Below are positions 12,168 through 23,895 of a DNA stretch of 64,000 nucleotides, in pieces. The DNA comes from Adineta steineri (Eukaryota; Rotifera; Eurotatoria; Adinetida; Adinetidae), in contig CAJNOI010000258.1 in assembly GCA_905250115.1 (NCBI GenBank), forward strand, positions 38,137-102,136, read 5' to 3'. Both the position numbers and the translations under genes were made by a program. Numbering within the stretch: the stretch's first letter is position 1; every line of letters starts with the position of its first letter. The notes beneath the pieces were generated by a model. That model was given only the letters and a program-made list of their open reading frames with translations, searched no databases and was not told where the DNA came from.

Positions 12168-13175
12168 TCATGGCGTAGGTCTTGCTATCGGGGTAACATC
12201 GACTACCTGCCGTGGCGGTCTTAACATCATACAATATAGTTTCTTTTTGATTTGTTTGCGTAAAACTGGAAACTGACATAATGATACGAATGGAAAGAGA
12301 AGAATAACCGAATAACTCAGAAAATAGAACCAGAGTTTTGGTTCAGTGCTGCTTTCCCAGGACCAACCACAGTACTGAGCAATATATATGATATATAATG
12401 GTAAATTTAAACAAATATTGACACCTGAAATTAAGACTAACTGAATGATCATTCGCCGTTGTTTCCGCCATTGTGGCGATAAACGAAGACGTCTTTTTTG
12501 CCACTGAACACGCACAAGAAGGCTAGTACTAATAATACTTTCTAAGATAACTGGAACACAATAGTTAAAAACCGTTTCCCACGTATTAAGAAATTGATAT
12601 GATTCAAGACACGGATAAATACCACAGTATAGAGCAGAATAATCATAGACATACTCACAAGGTAAAATGAAAATACCAATAATATAAAAGAGAATAACAT
12701 AAGTTACGATGATAATCAAAGGTAAGTAATGGAAAAAAAATCGTCCTCGCTTATTGGCTACCCATCGATCATGGAAGATTAAAATATGTCGTTCAATGGC
12801 TAGCCAAGTCAATAGATTAATGCCTAAGGCATAAAAGCCATTATCTGCCAACATCCAGAGAAGACATACGATGGGTGCCGATGGTCTTACAACACTATTA
12901 CGAAGAACAAATAGATATAAACTAACATCCAATAATTGAACGGGTAAGTTAAAGATTAATAAGAGAAAAATAGTATGACTATACAATGCACGGCGTTGAG
13001 TTCGATCAATTATAATATGAATAATTATACAAAAACTACAGATAAGTGAAGGTATATCAAAGAAAAGTATAAGCCAGAAACGGATTGATCGTGGTAATGA
13101 AATTTCTGGAGGGATATACGAATCTTCAATACTCTCTGAACTGTCGTTAGTTGACATTACTGACTGTGTAAACAA
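12168..13175 (-). CDS. divergent rotifer-type 7TM receptor
   Basis: Single-exon, 335-residue protein with seven hydrophobic segments. An acidic, Ser-rich N-terminus precedes TM1 (LILFFDIPSLICSFCIIIHII). TM3 ends in WLAIERHILIFHD, where ERH replaces DRY. Extracellular loop 2 is Cys-rich (ALYCGIYPC). The loop before TM6 is very basic (WQKRRLRLSPQWRKQRR), and a basic stretch follows TM7 (RKQIKKKLYC). It differs from the receptor at 4865: no GN in TM1 and no TM7 PxxY. It resembles bdelloid orphan receptor families with IERH at the end of TM3. A plasma-membrane receptor role follows from topology; ligand and G-protein partner are unknown. The in-frame second Met (residue 7) could equally be the start. 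Confidence 0.75.
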   Translation of the reverse strand: MFTQSVMSTNDSSESIEDSYIPPEISLPRSIRFWLILFFDIPSLICSFCIIIHIIIDRTQRRALYSHTIFLLLIFNLPVQLLDVSLYLFVLRNSVVRPSAPIVCLLWMLADNGFYALGINLLTWLAIERHILIFHDRWVANKRGRFFFHYLPLIIIVTYVILFYIIGIFILPCEYVYDYSALYCGIYPCLESYQFLNTWETVFNYCVPVILESIISTSLLVRVQWQKRRLRLSPQWRKQRRMIIQLVLISGVNICLNLPLYIIYIAQYCGWSWESSTEPKLWFYFLSYSVILLFPFVSLCQFPVLRKQIKKKLYCMMLRPPRQVVDVTPIARPTP

Positions 13176-13822
13176 TACTTGATTACGAATGAGTTAAATA
13201 CGATGAGTATTTCAGATGAAAAACAAAATAGAAGAATGATATCAAACAACACCTTTCTTTTATATTTTTCACGAGAAGGATGTTCTATAACTACATAGTA
13301 TATAAACAACTATGTAATCTAAACGATAATGAATGGTACCTTCATTTCCGTCTCGAATATTTATCTGCTTAATGAAATGGCAGATAGTGATGACGTCTGT
13401 ATTTTTCTTACTATTCATGGAATATACTAATTATAATTACTAATGTCTAATGGAAGACATACCATAAGCAATCAGTCTAGGCATCAACAATCTTTTTTTT
13501 TTTCTTTTTTACTGAACAAACTACGTCTACAACAGTATCTTTTATGTATTTGTTGTATGAAAGTCTAAAATTAGAAGATCCATGTGCAGTTCATCTAATT
13601 CAATTTGATCATATTTATTTCTTTGCTTTTATTCCGAAAATGAAGAATCGAACGTTACGACCTCCGTTCCACTAATATAATCATATTCTTCTTCTAAAAT
13701 AGAATGATCAAGAATTAATCAAGTAAAAAATATACTTTTATTAAATATCTACTGTTCTATATATTAATACTATTGGCCTAAAATAAATAGCAGACAACAC
13801 CGACGCCCTAGGCATACATCCA
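13176..13822. other. intergenic region
   Basis: AT-rich and gene-free as far as I can see. It separates the receptor gene from a block of telomere-like repeats next to guanine deaminase. Confidence 0.45.
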
Positions 13823-13846
13823 CCCACACCCACACCCACACCCACA
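13823..13846 (-). repeat. interstitial telomere-like array (CCCACA)4
   Basis: Four perfect CCCACA units, that is TGTGGG on the other strand. This is the longest uninterrupted tract of the unit in the window. It has no paired G-rich arm of equal length beside it, so it looks more like a short interstitial telomeric site than a hairpin. Confidence 0.65.
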
Positions 13847-13913
13847 CAAGTAAATAGCACGAGAAATAAAGAAAATACATATAGAATTATTGAATATATA
13901 AATGTTTTTTGCA

Positions 13914-13972
13914 GTTTGAGGATGTGGGTGTGGATGAGAAATGATTGTAACAACTCACACACACATTCTCTA
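13914..13972. repeat. telomere-like inverted hairpin at a gene end
   Basis: The G-rich arm TTTGAGGATGTGGGTGTGG and a C-rich arm ending CACACACATTCTCTAAGA are separated by about 20 bp. It lies 23 bp beyond the stop codon of the minus-strand guanine deaminase gene. Confidence 0.6.
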
Positions 13973-13994
13973 AGATTATACTATAGTAAGTAAA

Positions 13995-15362
13995 TCATAG
14001 TTTTATCCCTTGTACCCAAATTCCAGTAATATTTCTATCGTCTCCTGCATTAATCCATTTCTCAAATATAATATCCATTTCATCGTCTTTCCAATAATCA
14101 AATGCTTGATCCTCCCTGTTACAGTCGATAAGTAATGCATCAAATTGCTTTCCCACTTCAAAACTTCCAATTTGTGAATTAATATTCAAACTATGTGCAC
14201 CTCCAAGAGTAGCCAAATAGAAAGCAAATTTAAAATCAATAACAGGATCTTTATGTTCAGGAAAAATCGGTAATATAGCATTTGAACGATCAAACGAGAC
14301 AAAATCCATTGTTCTATGTCCAAAAACTGCAGCTCGAACGACAGGAAGCATGTTACTTGAATATGCTCCTCCAACATCCGTTCCTAAACCGACGGTCAAT
14401 CCTTTTCCAATAAGATGTTCTATTGCCGTAATTCCTTTGGAAAAAAGAAAGTTTGAAATCGGACAACTGGCTACTGCACTTCCGCTAGTAACCATTTCAT
14501 CGATCTCGTTATCTGCCAAATAGATGCCATGAGCAAAAACTGCTTTGTTCGTTAAAAGACCTGTTTCACGAAATATGGCTACATCACGTCCGTTCCCAAT
14601 ATCTGGATAAAGACAATGTACGAAAGCAACCTGATCTGATGTCTCCGCAATGTGAGATTGGATATGAACATCATATTTCTTCGCTAATTGTCCTAGTCGA
14701 GAAAGTAAATTTATCGAACAGGTCGGTATAAATCTAGGAGTAATGACAGGGTGTATCAAAGCATTCGTTCCAGCTATGTTTCTTCCTTTTTGCATATCAT
14801 GAACATAATTGATGAATTCTTCTGTATTTCGAACACTTTCATCTGTCGTTTCAATATAAAAATCTGGTGAGTTTTGATCTGCGCATACTTTGCCGATGTA
14901 TGCTCTCTGTCCTTTTTCTTGACAGATTTCAGCTAGAATTTTTGTTGCTTCAAGATGTATCGTCGCAAAATATTGAACTGTTGTCGTACCATTGCGTAAT
15001 AATCTAGTGACCAGTTTTGTATAAAGATCACGTGCATACGAAGTATCAGAACATCGAGCTTCGTTTGGAAAAATAAATTTCTGAAGCCATTTAAGAAGAG
15101 GAACTTCTGTTGCACTTCCTACTTGTCGATACTGAGGGGCATGACAATGTAAGTCAATAAATCCTGGACAGATAAATTGACTTTTACTTAGTTTGATAAA
15201 CACGTAGCCTTGATATTCGTCAAGATTTTGATTCGTCGATGCTTCAATAATTTCAATTTTGCCATTGTTTACAACACAAACATGTTCTTGTCTAATTCGT
15301 AATGTTAATGGGTTGGGTGTATCTATTATCGTTCCATAAAAGATATATTTGTGATCAGCCAT
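13995..15362 (-). CDS. GDA: guanine deaminase
   Basis: Single-exon, 455-residue enzyme, almost exactly the length of animal guanine deaminase (EC 3.5.4.3). It hydrolyses guanine to xanthine and ammonia with one zinc ion, in the cytosol, as a step of purine salvage and breakdown. The amidohydrolase metal site is complete: H72 and H74 in DLHCHAPQ, H237 in QSHIAE, H278 in AHG and D329 in GLGTDVGG. Other family marks are GTTTVQYFATIH near 125-136 and CPISNFLFSKG near 300-310. The N-terminal beta domain and the C-terminal return strand (GSFEVGKQFDALLID) are present, so the protein looks intact. The start at 15362 matches the family's N-terminus. Absence of introns in a 1.4-kb gene is unusual next to the intron-rich neighbours but not rare. 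Confidence 0.95.
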   Translation of the reverse strand: MADHKYIFYGTIIDTPNPLTLRIRQEHVCVVNNGKIEIIEASTNQNLDEYQGYVFIKLSKSQFICPGFIDLHCHAPQYRQVGSATEVPLLKWLQKFIFPNEARCSDTSYARDLYTKLVTRLLRNGTTTVQYFATIHLEATKILAEICQEKGQRAYIGKVCADQNSPDFYIETTDESVRNTEEFINYVHDMQKGRNIAGTNALIHPVITPRFIPTCSINLLSRLGQLAKKYDVHIQSHIAETSDQVAFVHCLYPDIGNGRDVAIFRETGLLTNKAVFAHGIYLADNEIDEMVTSGSAVASCPISNFLFSKGITAIEHLIGKGLTVGLGTDVGGAYSSNMLPVVRAAVFGHRTMDFVSFDRSNAILPIFPEHKDPVIDFKFAFYLATLGGAHSLNINSQIGSFEVGKQFDALLIDCNREDQAFDYWKDDEMDIIFEKWINAGDDRNITGIWVQGIKL

Positions 15363-15870
15363 TGTTCAATTATTTTGACACGTTAACATAAATTACTAAC
15401 AATAGTAAGAAAATATTTTAAAACGAAAATTCTTTTTTAAAGACTACGATAAAGAGCAGTCACAAAAAAAATAAAATACGAAATATCATTCTTACATATA
15501 TCTTTTACATGGGCTGTCCTCACTATCTACATTACGTATATGCATCTTCTTATCCTTTTACTTTTGTTCTATTCGTTTCTTTGTCTCTCCTTTGTATACT
15601 CTTATATAATGTTAAGATACTTGTGATATGAATACAACAGTGGTAATGAAATAGTGAGGTAAAAATCATACGCCGACATTAGTGGTAATTCTATTCCACC
15701 AACTCTTCATTGAGAACGCTACATTCATTACAGTGATCGTCAGCTCTCGTATACTGCTGATATAGATGCAAATATTTGAAATAAATATCTTGCATACATC
15801 TCTTACCTTGATAAGATAAATACTTGATGTTAAATGCAGAACAAAATTTAATGTTGGCAATCTTGTGAGT

Positions 15871-15980
15871 CTTTTAGAGTGTGGGTGTGCATGAAAAATG
15901 GATATATTACCAACACTGACACCCACCCGCATCCATACCAACATCCACATCCTCACCTCACACCCACACCCATCCACCAT
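15871..15980. repeat. telomere-like inverted repeat cluster
   Basis: A G-rich arm (TTTTAGAGTGTGGGTGTGCA) is followed by two or three C-rich tracts containing ACACCCACCCGCATCC, CATCCACATCCTCACC and CACACCCACACCCATCC. The C-rich side is several times longer than the G-rich side, suggesting expansion of one arm. Confidence 0.55.
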
Positions 15981-16532
15981 AGGAGCTTGTATTATGAAAG
16001 GGAGGGTGGGGAGCTACTTTGTTTTTTACACTGTTCAATGCATAACAAATGAGAAAAAAAGAGGATTATTACATCTAGATATATGTAGTGGTAATCCAGG
16101 TTGTGCGAAACCAGCATCATATTCAATTTTTTGAAATTCCAGCCCATGAAACTTACTCGCAAAAAGTCTAGTAGCATAATAGGGTTTTATTTTTGAAAAA
16201 ATATATGTTCGGATTTACAAAGCTCGATTTCATATTGTGTATTTATACAATCCTTCTATATTTTTTTGTAAAATGAAATATTTCAAAGATTTCGAGTATT
16301 TTTATCGTCTTCAGCTTTTGTTTCTAAGAATACTCATTTTTTTGCAACATGATATGGATCAGTACCGAGGGTTGGTTGCGAAATGGTAAATCAACTTGGT
16401 CGGTAAACTGATCGATTGAAATCAAATGTAGTACCGAAAAAATTCCGGTGAAACAGACAAAAAAACCAGCGAAAAATTTCGAGCATTTTTGAAAAACAAT
16501 TTTTATAGAAAAATGGACCCAATTATGAGATA
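15981..16532. other. intergenic region
   Basis: No gene supported. Short overlapping frames on both strands have no domain. Confidence 0.4.
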
Positions 16533-16754
16533 CACTCTTGCACAAAAGTATTTTCTTCCTCTTTATTTCTTTGCTATCATACTTTGTACAAAATTTATTA
16601 CCAAGTAGAGATATGACTTGAGAGTTTTATTGTATTGTGATCTGCATACCATACTGAAATAAAACTCTCAAGTCGTCTCTCTACTCCGCAGCAAGTTTTA
16701 TGCAAAGTATGACAGTAAAGAAACAAAGAGGGGAAAGAATTTTGTGCGAGGGTG
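16533..16754. mobile_element. foldback MITE, Tc1/mariner-like
   Basis: About 222 bp consisting almost wholly of two inverted arms. The left arm starts CACTCTTGCACAAAAG and the right arm ends GTGCGAGGGTG. Both arms share TTTCTTTGCTATCATACTTTG-like and GACTTGAGAGTTTTAT segments in opposite orientation around a short central loop. It is flanked on each side by TA (16531-16532 and 16755-16756), the target duplication of the Tc1/mariner group. No coding capacity. Arms have diverged at several positions, so it is not a recent insertion. The superfamily call rests on the TA duplication and the terminal sequence only. Confidence 0.65.
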
Positions 16755-16756
16755 TA

Positions 16757-18065
16757 TTTTCAGAGAGCATGTATGAAACATCCAACAAAACTATCTTTTT
16801 AAAGTGAACCTGACAACAAATAATTAAATAACCTGTTTTTTGTCCCCTTTTTTACCAACTCTACCAGGAATTTATGCGGTATCTTAGCTTTTTATGGCCT
16901 GAAACAAGATCGACAAAGAAGACTCTTGAAAAACTGCCACCCGTAAAACGGCCATCTCTACGGGTCGATTGATTTTTTTACAACCGATCTGGTTCCACTG
17001 CTGATGTAGGCCTATAAATAATGAGTTTAAAGAACTAATTATGAGTGAAGTTTCAGTCACATAAAATTTTGTTAATATGGTAATAGGAATTGAATGAAAA
17101 CTAATCATAATCGATGTCGAGTTTGAAATTAAAATGAAAAATCTTTGAAACTGTGACGAACTATTAAAACCATTTCACTTGGAAGAAAAATACATTGGTG
17201 AAACAACAATATCAAAAAAGACGTAGAAAACAGTTTACTCTGTTCTGTTTCAATTCTTTGACGGTTTCTTAAAACGCAATTGTATCTATTTTGTTTATAT
17301 TTTTCAATAAACAGCTTTGCAAAGACCAGTAAAGTAAACTATATGTAATTATCTTTCCGTTTATTTTTGTTTCGTTCACTAAGATAGATCTTCTCATTGT
17401 TTGTTTATTAAAAACCAAAATTATAAATATTTGAGAATGAAAAGCTTTGATTTTTCGCAATGAAAGTGCGCGTCACTATCGTATTTTTCTTCTGGTTTCG
17501 AGAGAAGGTTTCACGATTTTATAAGAAAAATCATCTGATTAACCCCTTTTTTTAACGAAAAATCCGAACTACTTAAAATTCGATTTGACAACCCTGCCGA
17601 CGCCCGACAATCTCAATAAAAGTATCTCTTTGAGTATTTTTTCTGAAAATTTCTTTTGTTATTGTGCAAGCCTTTAGCATATGAGACACGATGAATACAC
17701 ACGTCATTATTGTGTATTATTCCATTTTCATACATTTTTCCACGAACGTCAAACAATGGCATGTGCGTATGCTGCTCGATTTTTACAAGAAGAAAAGCAA
17801 ACGAATGATGATACTGTGTTGCATCATTGTCGAATATATAAGTGAGTTCTCTATTTTCACAAATATTTATTTTACACGTGTTCTTACGAAGCTTTTCTTT
17901 TTCATAACAGAATTCTCCAATACGCGTCCGCCACGAATGTATACTTCATTCTTCCTTATCATATTAACTTTCATAAGTTTTTTCCAAGAGATAAAACACA
18001 AACTTTACTATATATAGCTTGCGTTTCTTCTTCTTTTGATATTATTTTCATTATTGTGAGAAATA
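16757..18065. other. intergenic region upstream of the J/FYVE-like gene
   Basis: No gene supported. It presumably carries the promoter of the gene beginning at 18066. Open frames near 17691-18017 are hydrophobic and AT-rich without a domain. Confidence 0.4.
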
Positions 18066-21000
18066 ATGGCTGGGAAGTTGGATGCATACAAACTGCTCGG
18101 TATCGAGACGTGCGCATCAGAAGTAGCCATTCGACAGGCATATAAAAAGCAAGCTCTACAATGGCATCCGGACAAAAATAATAATGATCCAAATGCTGAA
18201 AGTATGTTCAAGAATATCAAAAAGGCATACGAAACATTGTCTGATGTCATCAGCAAAAATGAATACGATGCAACAAGAGACGACAACAATGATGACGATA
18301 CTATTATACTGGATGCTTTCCAACTAAATGTCGGTAAACGAATGTCAGAGAAGTTCGAAGAAAAAATTAACCGATGGATCCTTGAGTATCCAAGGCGGAC
18401 ATTCGTGGATAACAGCGACAGTGTACTCTCCTCAATCGTCAAAGCTACATCAGCCAAGTACAGTCAAGAAGTAGATATGAACGGCACGCTGACAATCTGT
18501 CCAATTTGTTTTGAACGTTGTTATGATTTTACCACACACTTGCAATCACACACGCGGAATTTTGATGCATGCCTACGAGCCATTTGCAAAACAACAACAC
18601 TAGAGTCTCATCTAGAGACACTAGTCGCAGAACATTGGTCTTGGATACCAATTGATCCTCCACCGTCGAACTTCAAAGGAATATGGACTAGTCCGCAATG
18701 GTCTGCTGTGCCTCGACTAATTAATGAATTCGCAACAGCTGTCGACATTCTCAAAGGGCCATCGTTACAAATTAATATGTCAGAAATGAATGCCACTGCT
18801 AAAATAGATCGCACAATTAATGAACTCGACAACGCTCGAATATTGAATATCGCAGCGAATATTGACAGGATGAAGCAAGCGATCAAGCAAGAGAATCAAA
18901 CTTATCTTGCAGAAACTAAGACCAGTGTGGATGAGGATAATAAACATCGAATCCGGACAGGATCGAAAATTTGTATTGTAGATCGACCGGACCTTTCTCT
19001 TGCAGAAGTTACGTTTATTGTGCAGCCTCTTCCATCTCAGAACTGTACACGTACCAAATGTTCTGATTGCTCGAAAAATTTTATGTTTCGTCGTCGATAT
19101 CAATGTCGTATGTGTGGAGAGAGTCAATGTAGCGATTGTCAAGTAATGCAAACATGTCGGCATTTGGGCTATACATCACCAGTACGCATTTGCCATCCAT
19201 GCTCTAAAAGCAAGGCGTTAATTGTTGCGAACACTCTCGTGCACTACATTCAAAAACAATGCAGACGTGGTCATAACGCATATCCATACCTTTCTCAGCA
19301 CTTAGCATTGTTGGCTTATTACAGATCCGATACTCGACACGATCGTCCTTTATATGATGAGATAAGCCATGCCAGTCCATCGCCGATCGACATACAAGCT
19401 TTCTCCAAAGTAGAACACACATGTGATGAATGGTTTGCTTTTGCTAACAGCCGGAGGAATGACGTTTCCGCCGTACTTACCTGTTTTAATATCATCTCAC
19501 AACAATTTCGATATGAAGAATATCGATGGATTAACACAGCCGATCATTACTACACAAATGGAATGATTCCAATGGGGCTTCTTGCTTCCCGGCAGGCTAA
19601 ATTGGATACTAAACAGATTTGGATTCGAGGAATGAGCAAAATACAGAATAAAAAGCATCGTACACTCATTGCTAAATACACGACGCATCAAATGCATATG
19701 AAAAATCGACTATCCACTTGGATTAGTTGGCTCACTGACCATGCTGGAAATATGAATGAGCTTAGTTCAGCCGCACTTATGACACTTTATGTAGCTCAAC
19801 TATCACCAGCTGAATGGGCTATTGTTTTAGAATGCCTTGCTAAAAAGCGTGCCTATGATATGATAGCATCTATTTTGAAATCGCTTGATATTCAATCGAT
19901 AGCTAGTCAGAAATATAAAGATGTCTTTTTAAACGTCGCATGTCGACTCCTTCTCGACAAGCATAACATGTTAACCATTGAACAGGTGATTATGCGCATC
20001 TCACAACGTACGAATGTGAGTATAGATACTATCGTGACTGAACTTGCTGTTGTTCATCTCTTTTATTGTCCACATTGGCACAAGATGCATACCAACTTTG
20101 TCGATAAGAAACAGTATATCGAAGCAGTCCTTTGTCACAAATTTCGTGAACATATCGAACGACTTTCGACCACAGCACTCGACTGGATTGACAACTGCGT
20201 CATTGACAACGCGTCCTTTGCATATGAACTGAAATCGCTGATCACCCACTGCAAATATGATCAACTAGCTATCTCCTACGCCGAGCTGGAACTATACGAG
20301 GTGTCAGTGCACTGCTATCTCTTGCATCTTCAGTCAGCACCTGGCCTGTCTACTGTCGATTCTATTATGAAATCAGTTCAACGTTATTGTACACCATACT
20401 TTGCATTGCGGTGTCAGGTGGCTATGTACAAACGAATGGAGTCGGATGTCAAATGCCAAGTTCACTTGCTCGAAGGTATCATCAAACTTCTGCAAGCAGA
20501 TGGTAAGACAACAAGAATCTTACTCGCCGCATCTATGCTACTAGATAACACTAAAGTCGGTCTAACTATTGAACTTCTCAATGAGCTCAGTCAAGAAATA
20601 GACAAAAATTATGATACAATCGATGCTGCATTACATGCACTACACATAAAAAATGTTCGTAATGACTCCGTCAACAAATTAACCGAACTTTGCCACAAGT
20701 ATTTACTGAAGAAATCATACGAGCACATTAAACCATGTATTTACCAAAGTCTCAGTCAGCTTGCCGAACGCCTTCAGGACGTCAAGTGCGTGACAGTCCT
20801 AGAAGAGCTTCACCGTGAATATTTTGCTTTACGAGATATGACAGCGTCACCAGTACAATACAAAGCCAAAATGTATCTGGTCGAAGGTGTAATTTGCAAA
20901 TTAAAATGTGATTATATCGACGCTGTTGATAAATTCAATCAAGCCCTCTTATGTTATCCGTTCGAAGAAATGATCACGGCATTGACTATGCTTCTATCAG

Positions 21001-23895
21001 ATGCTGTCTTTCATAAAGCTCTCATTCAACAACTGCTACAGTCATTCAAGTTATTGACTAAGAGTGATCTTGGAAAGCTAGCCTCAAAAATTCATCCTCC
21101 GCCAACAACATTTGTATCTGACAATTATCTAACAGGTAATGCCAACTTAAATTTTATCCGAAAATATGAGAGAGCCATTACGAAGCGATTAAATGATGAT
21201 CCTCTTCGATCGGCGCTCTCCTACATTGACATGTGCGAAGCAGTACATGATCCAACATGTCTAGTTTCGAACTGGATTCTCGCTTGCTTGCATTTCTATG
21301 ATTTACTTGTGCAACTGCAGTCGATACCAGCACGAGCAGCTCACATATACGCTTACAGAAATGTCATCCAGGAATTGTGCTACATGTCTTTTGTCTTCGC
21401 TCGCAACTATCTTCCACCACACATGCAAGTCTACACGTTTCGGCTTTTACTCACCATTCTCATTGAGACGAATCGTATCTTTCGTACTTCAATTAACTCT
21501 TCTACACGGCGGCATAATATTGGAGTAGAAGAACTTATTCTCAGTGAACATCAGAAGCAAGTTATGACTCAAATGATCGATAATATCATTCATCTCACTA
21601 AAGTTTCACCCCTCATCCAAATGGCGACGTCTTTAAGTCATGATGTCCTTTACATAGAAGCCGCCGGTCGGCACTTTCTAGTCGACTACCTTCAGACAAT
21701 GAGCGAGCGAAACACAATGCTATTCCCACCATATTTGTATATCTATTATTTGTTTGAGGGCGTATGGAACGGTTGGGTGAATACGAAAGCATTTGATGAA
21801 ATGCGTTTCATTTGTATGGAAGCTCTCTTGGCTAGTAAAGGTTGGGACATTATAGATGTACAACTGCTACTTGATATTCCTCTCATTCCTCGCACGTCCG
21901 ATGGATGGCTGCATCGTGAGAAGAAGGCGCTCGGACTTGCAGGAAGTCAACGATTCAGTCGCGTCGATGGGATATCATTCGACTTAAACACGGGTGAAAT
22001 GCAATTTCACTTCCAGACATCTAGGAATCGTGATGGAACGGACGCCATGTTTAGCTCCAATGATGTGACTGAAGTGTTCCAACAAGGTATACCCGCAGCC
22101 TTTTTCACACTCAATGAACCTGATAAAGATTATCATGCACATCCTTTTCATCAAATGCTCTACAGCCCACCTGCTCTTGTTGGCACGCAATACCTTGCAA
22201 CATTACTGCATACCGATTATCTTCTCAAGATGCTCACGACGGGAACGGAAATCTGTGCTAAGGCACCATTCAACATGCGCTCAATTGCTGACAGCTGTTT
22301 TCAACGTCTTCCAAAGCATCTGCAAGACAAGCTTAAGCCATTACACGATCGTGAGCACAATTTTAGCTTGGGTCGAACACATCGATTTTGGATTGAGGCA
22401 GATCCTTTAGTATATGAACAACAAAATTCGACAAGTCATATCACGTTTCGCGTTGCTAATGTACATCTTCGTGTGCGTAAACATCTTCTTATTCGTAATG
22501 CTAACGGTCAGTTGGTCGATGACGATGAGGCGAACGAGACCGAAGAAGAACAGCGTTCGCCAGAAAGTCAATTTGCTAAGGCATTCACTGAACATTATGA
22601 TGAAATCGGAACCTACTTTCCAGAACTACTTCGACTCAAAGAACTTTTAAAACTGAGCGCTCTCTACTTATTCGCACGTGGCCGCTGTTCCCAGCTAGCT
22701 GTGCCATACAAACTTCAACCTTTTGTGAATCAACTAGTCGAAAATCGCCGTTCCATCGAGTATCCACATGCAACACAAGCGAATATTGAACGAGACTACA
22801 GCCAGATATTGTCAACCAATAATGTGCAAGCCCATGGGGTACCACACACTGAAGCGACTCGTGTGAAACAAGGGATACGCTCACAGCTCGAAAAAATCGA
22901 TCGAGAAATAGTCGAAATGCTTGTATCGTCCATATGCAAACAGGCCCACACAAATGTTTCGAGTTTACCAAGATCGCTCGTGGAACATTGGTTGAACAAT
23001 CAGTATCGAGCTACAGAAAATCTAGCACAATTTGTGGTGAACGGTCTTGCAGCGTTTCATCTTACTCTTATGCATCCAATCACAAAGCTGAAAATATGTC
23101 TACAAGACATTGGTGAACAATCAGCCAGTCTGAGTAAGCATGAGAAAAGCTTTATTTGCCAAGAAAAATATTTGTTTTTGTATAGGACATTTTGATGATA
23201 CTTGCAACTGGGTGCCAGCTGCTTTTTGCAACAAACTCGGCACAGGTGTACGCATTTATGGTGGGGTCAACTTACAACTCAAACTAGTAGAGGGTAACGT
23301 ATCTGGAAACAATTTGACTCAAACATTTAATGCCGCTACCGTTATTAACAGTCAATCCAATGATTCAGCAAGAGGAAAAGAACAGAAAGAGGCAGCTACA
23401 AGAGAATGGGAGGCGAAAGGTAATCTTTTTAATTAAATGCGCAATAACAGTGTCAATATATATTTTAAATTTACAGTAAATGCCGGTCGGAAAAGAGAAA
23501 CGGCGTCAGGTGGTAGTAGGAGGGGCGGCTCCTCGGACAATTCGGGACGAAATGTTGATGGTGGTGGTGGTGGTGGTGGTGGTTACATCGGTGATGATGA
23601 GCCGACGTCTAGCGATCGTAGAGATGCAGACGGTGTTCCAAGTTGGTATAGTGGTACAACAGAGGAGTACTACAGAGAGCGAAAACAAGCATCAGACGCT
23701 CAACGACGTCTTAAGACAGGAGAATTTCGAACAATTGATCGCATCGACACACGTCCTGAAATAATGTGGGAAGTCGAATTTAAGGATGGTTCTTCGCTTC
23801 AAAAAAATGGTCGATGGAAACATGGCGGACGGCCAATATCAAATAAAGAAGAAGCTTTTCTCCAGCAGTATGGCTGGGTACTTCCCGCCAAATGA
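18066..23895 (+). CDS. giant J-domain plus FYVE-like zinc-finger protein
   Basis: Three exons: 18066..23133, 23186..23419 and 23477..23895, with 52- and 57-bp GT-AG introns. Total coding length is a multiple of three (1,906 residues). Residues 1-70 are a J domain with HPD at 34-36 (QWHPDKNN), which should stimulate an Hsp70 ATPase. Residues about 326-379 hold four CxxC pairs (CSDC, CRMC, CSDC, CHPC) with RRRYQCRMCG in place of the FYVE basic motif (R/K)(R/K)HHCR, so phosphoinositide binding is doubtful. The next 1,000 or more residues are mostly helical and may form a solenoid, with no family I recognise. The C-terminus has CNWVPAAFC and IYGGVNL motifs, a low-complexity Gly/Ser/Arg linker with eight Gly, and a compact domain ending KNGRWKHGG...QYGWVLPAK. 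A vesicle or chaperone role is inference. ZFYVE26 and RME-8 were considered, but the domain order fits neither. Confidence 0.8.
23560..23583 (+). repeat. (GGT)n microsatellite inside the J/FYVE-like gene
   Basis: A GGT run encoding eight consecutive Gly in the linker before the C-terminal domain. Its length is likely to vary between alleles. Confidence 0.8.

Noticed and set aside
18066-23895. Assignment of the large protein to ZFYVE26 (spastizin) or RME-8
   Set aside because: ZFYVE26 has no J domain and a canonical FYVE motif; RME-8 has a central J domain and no zinc finger. The domain order here matches neither.
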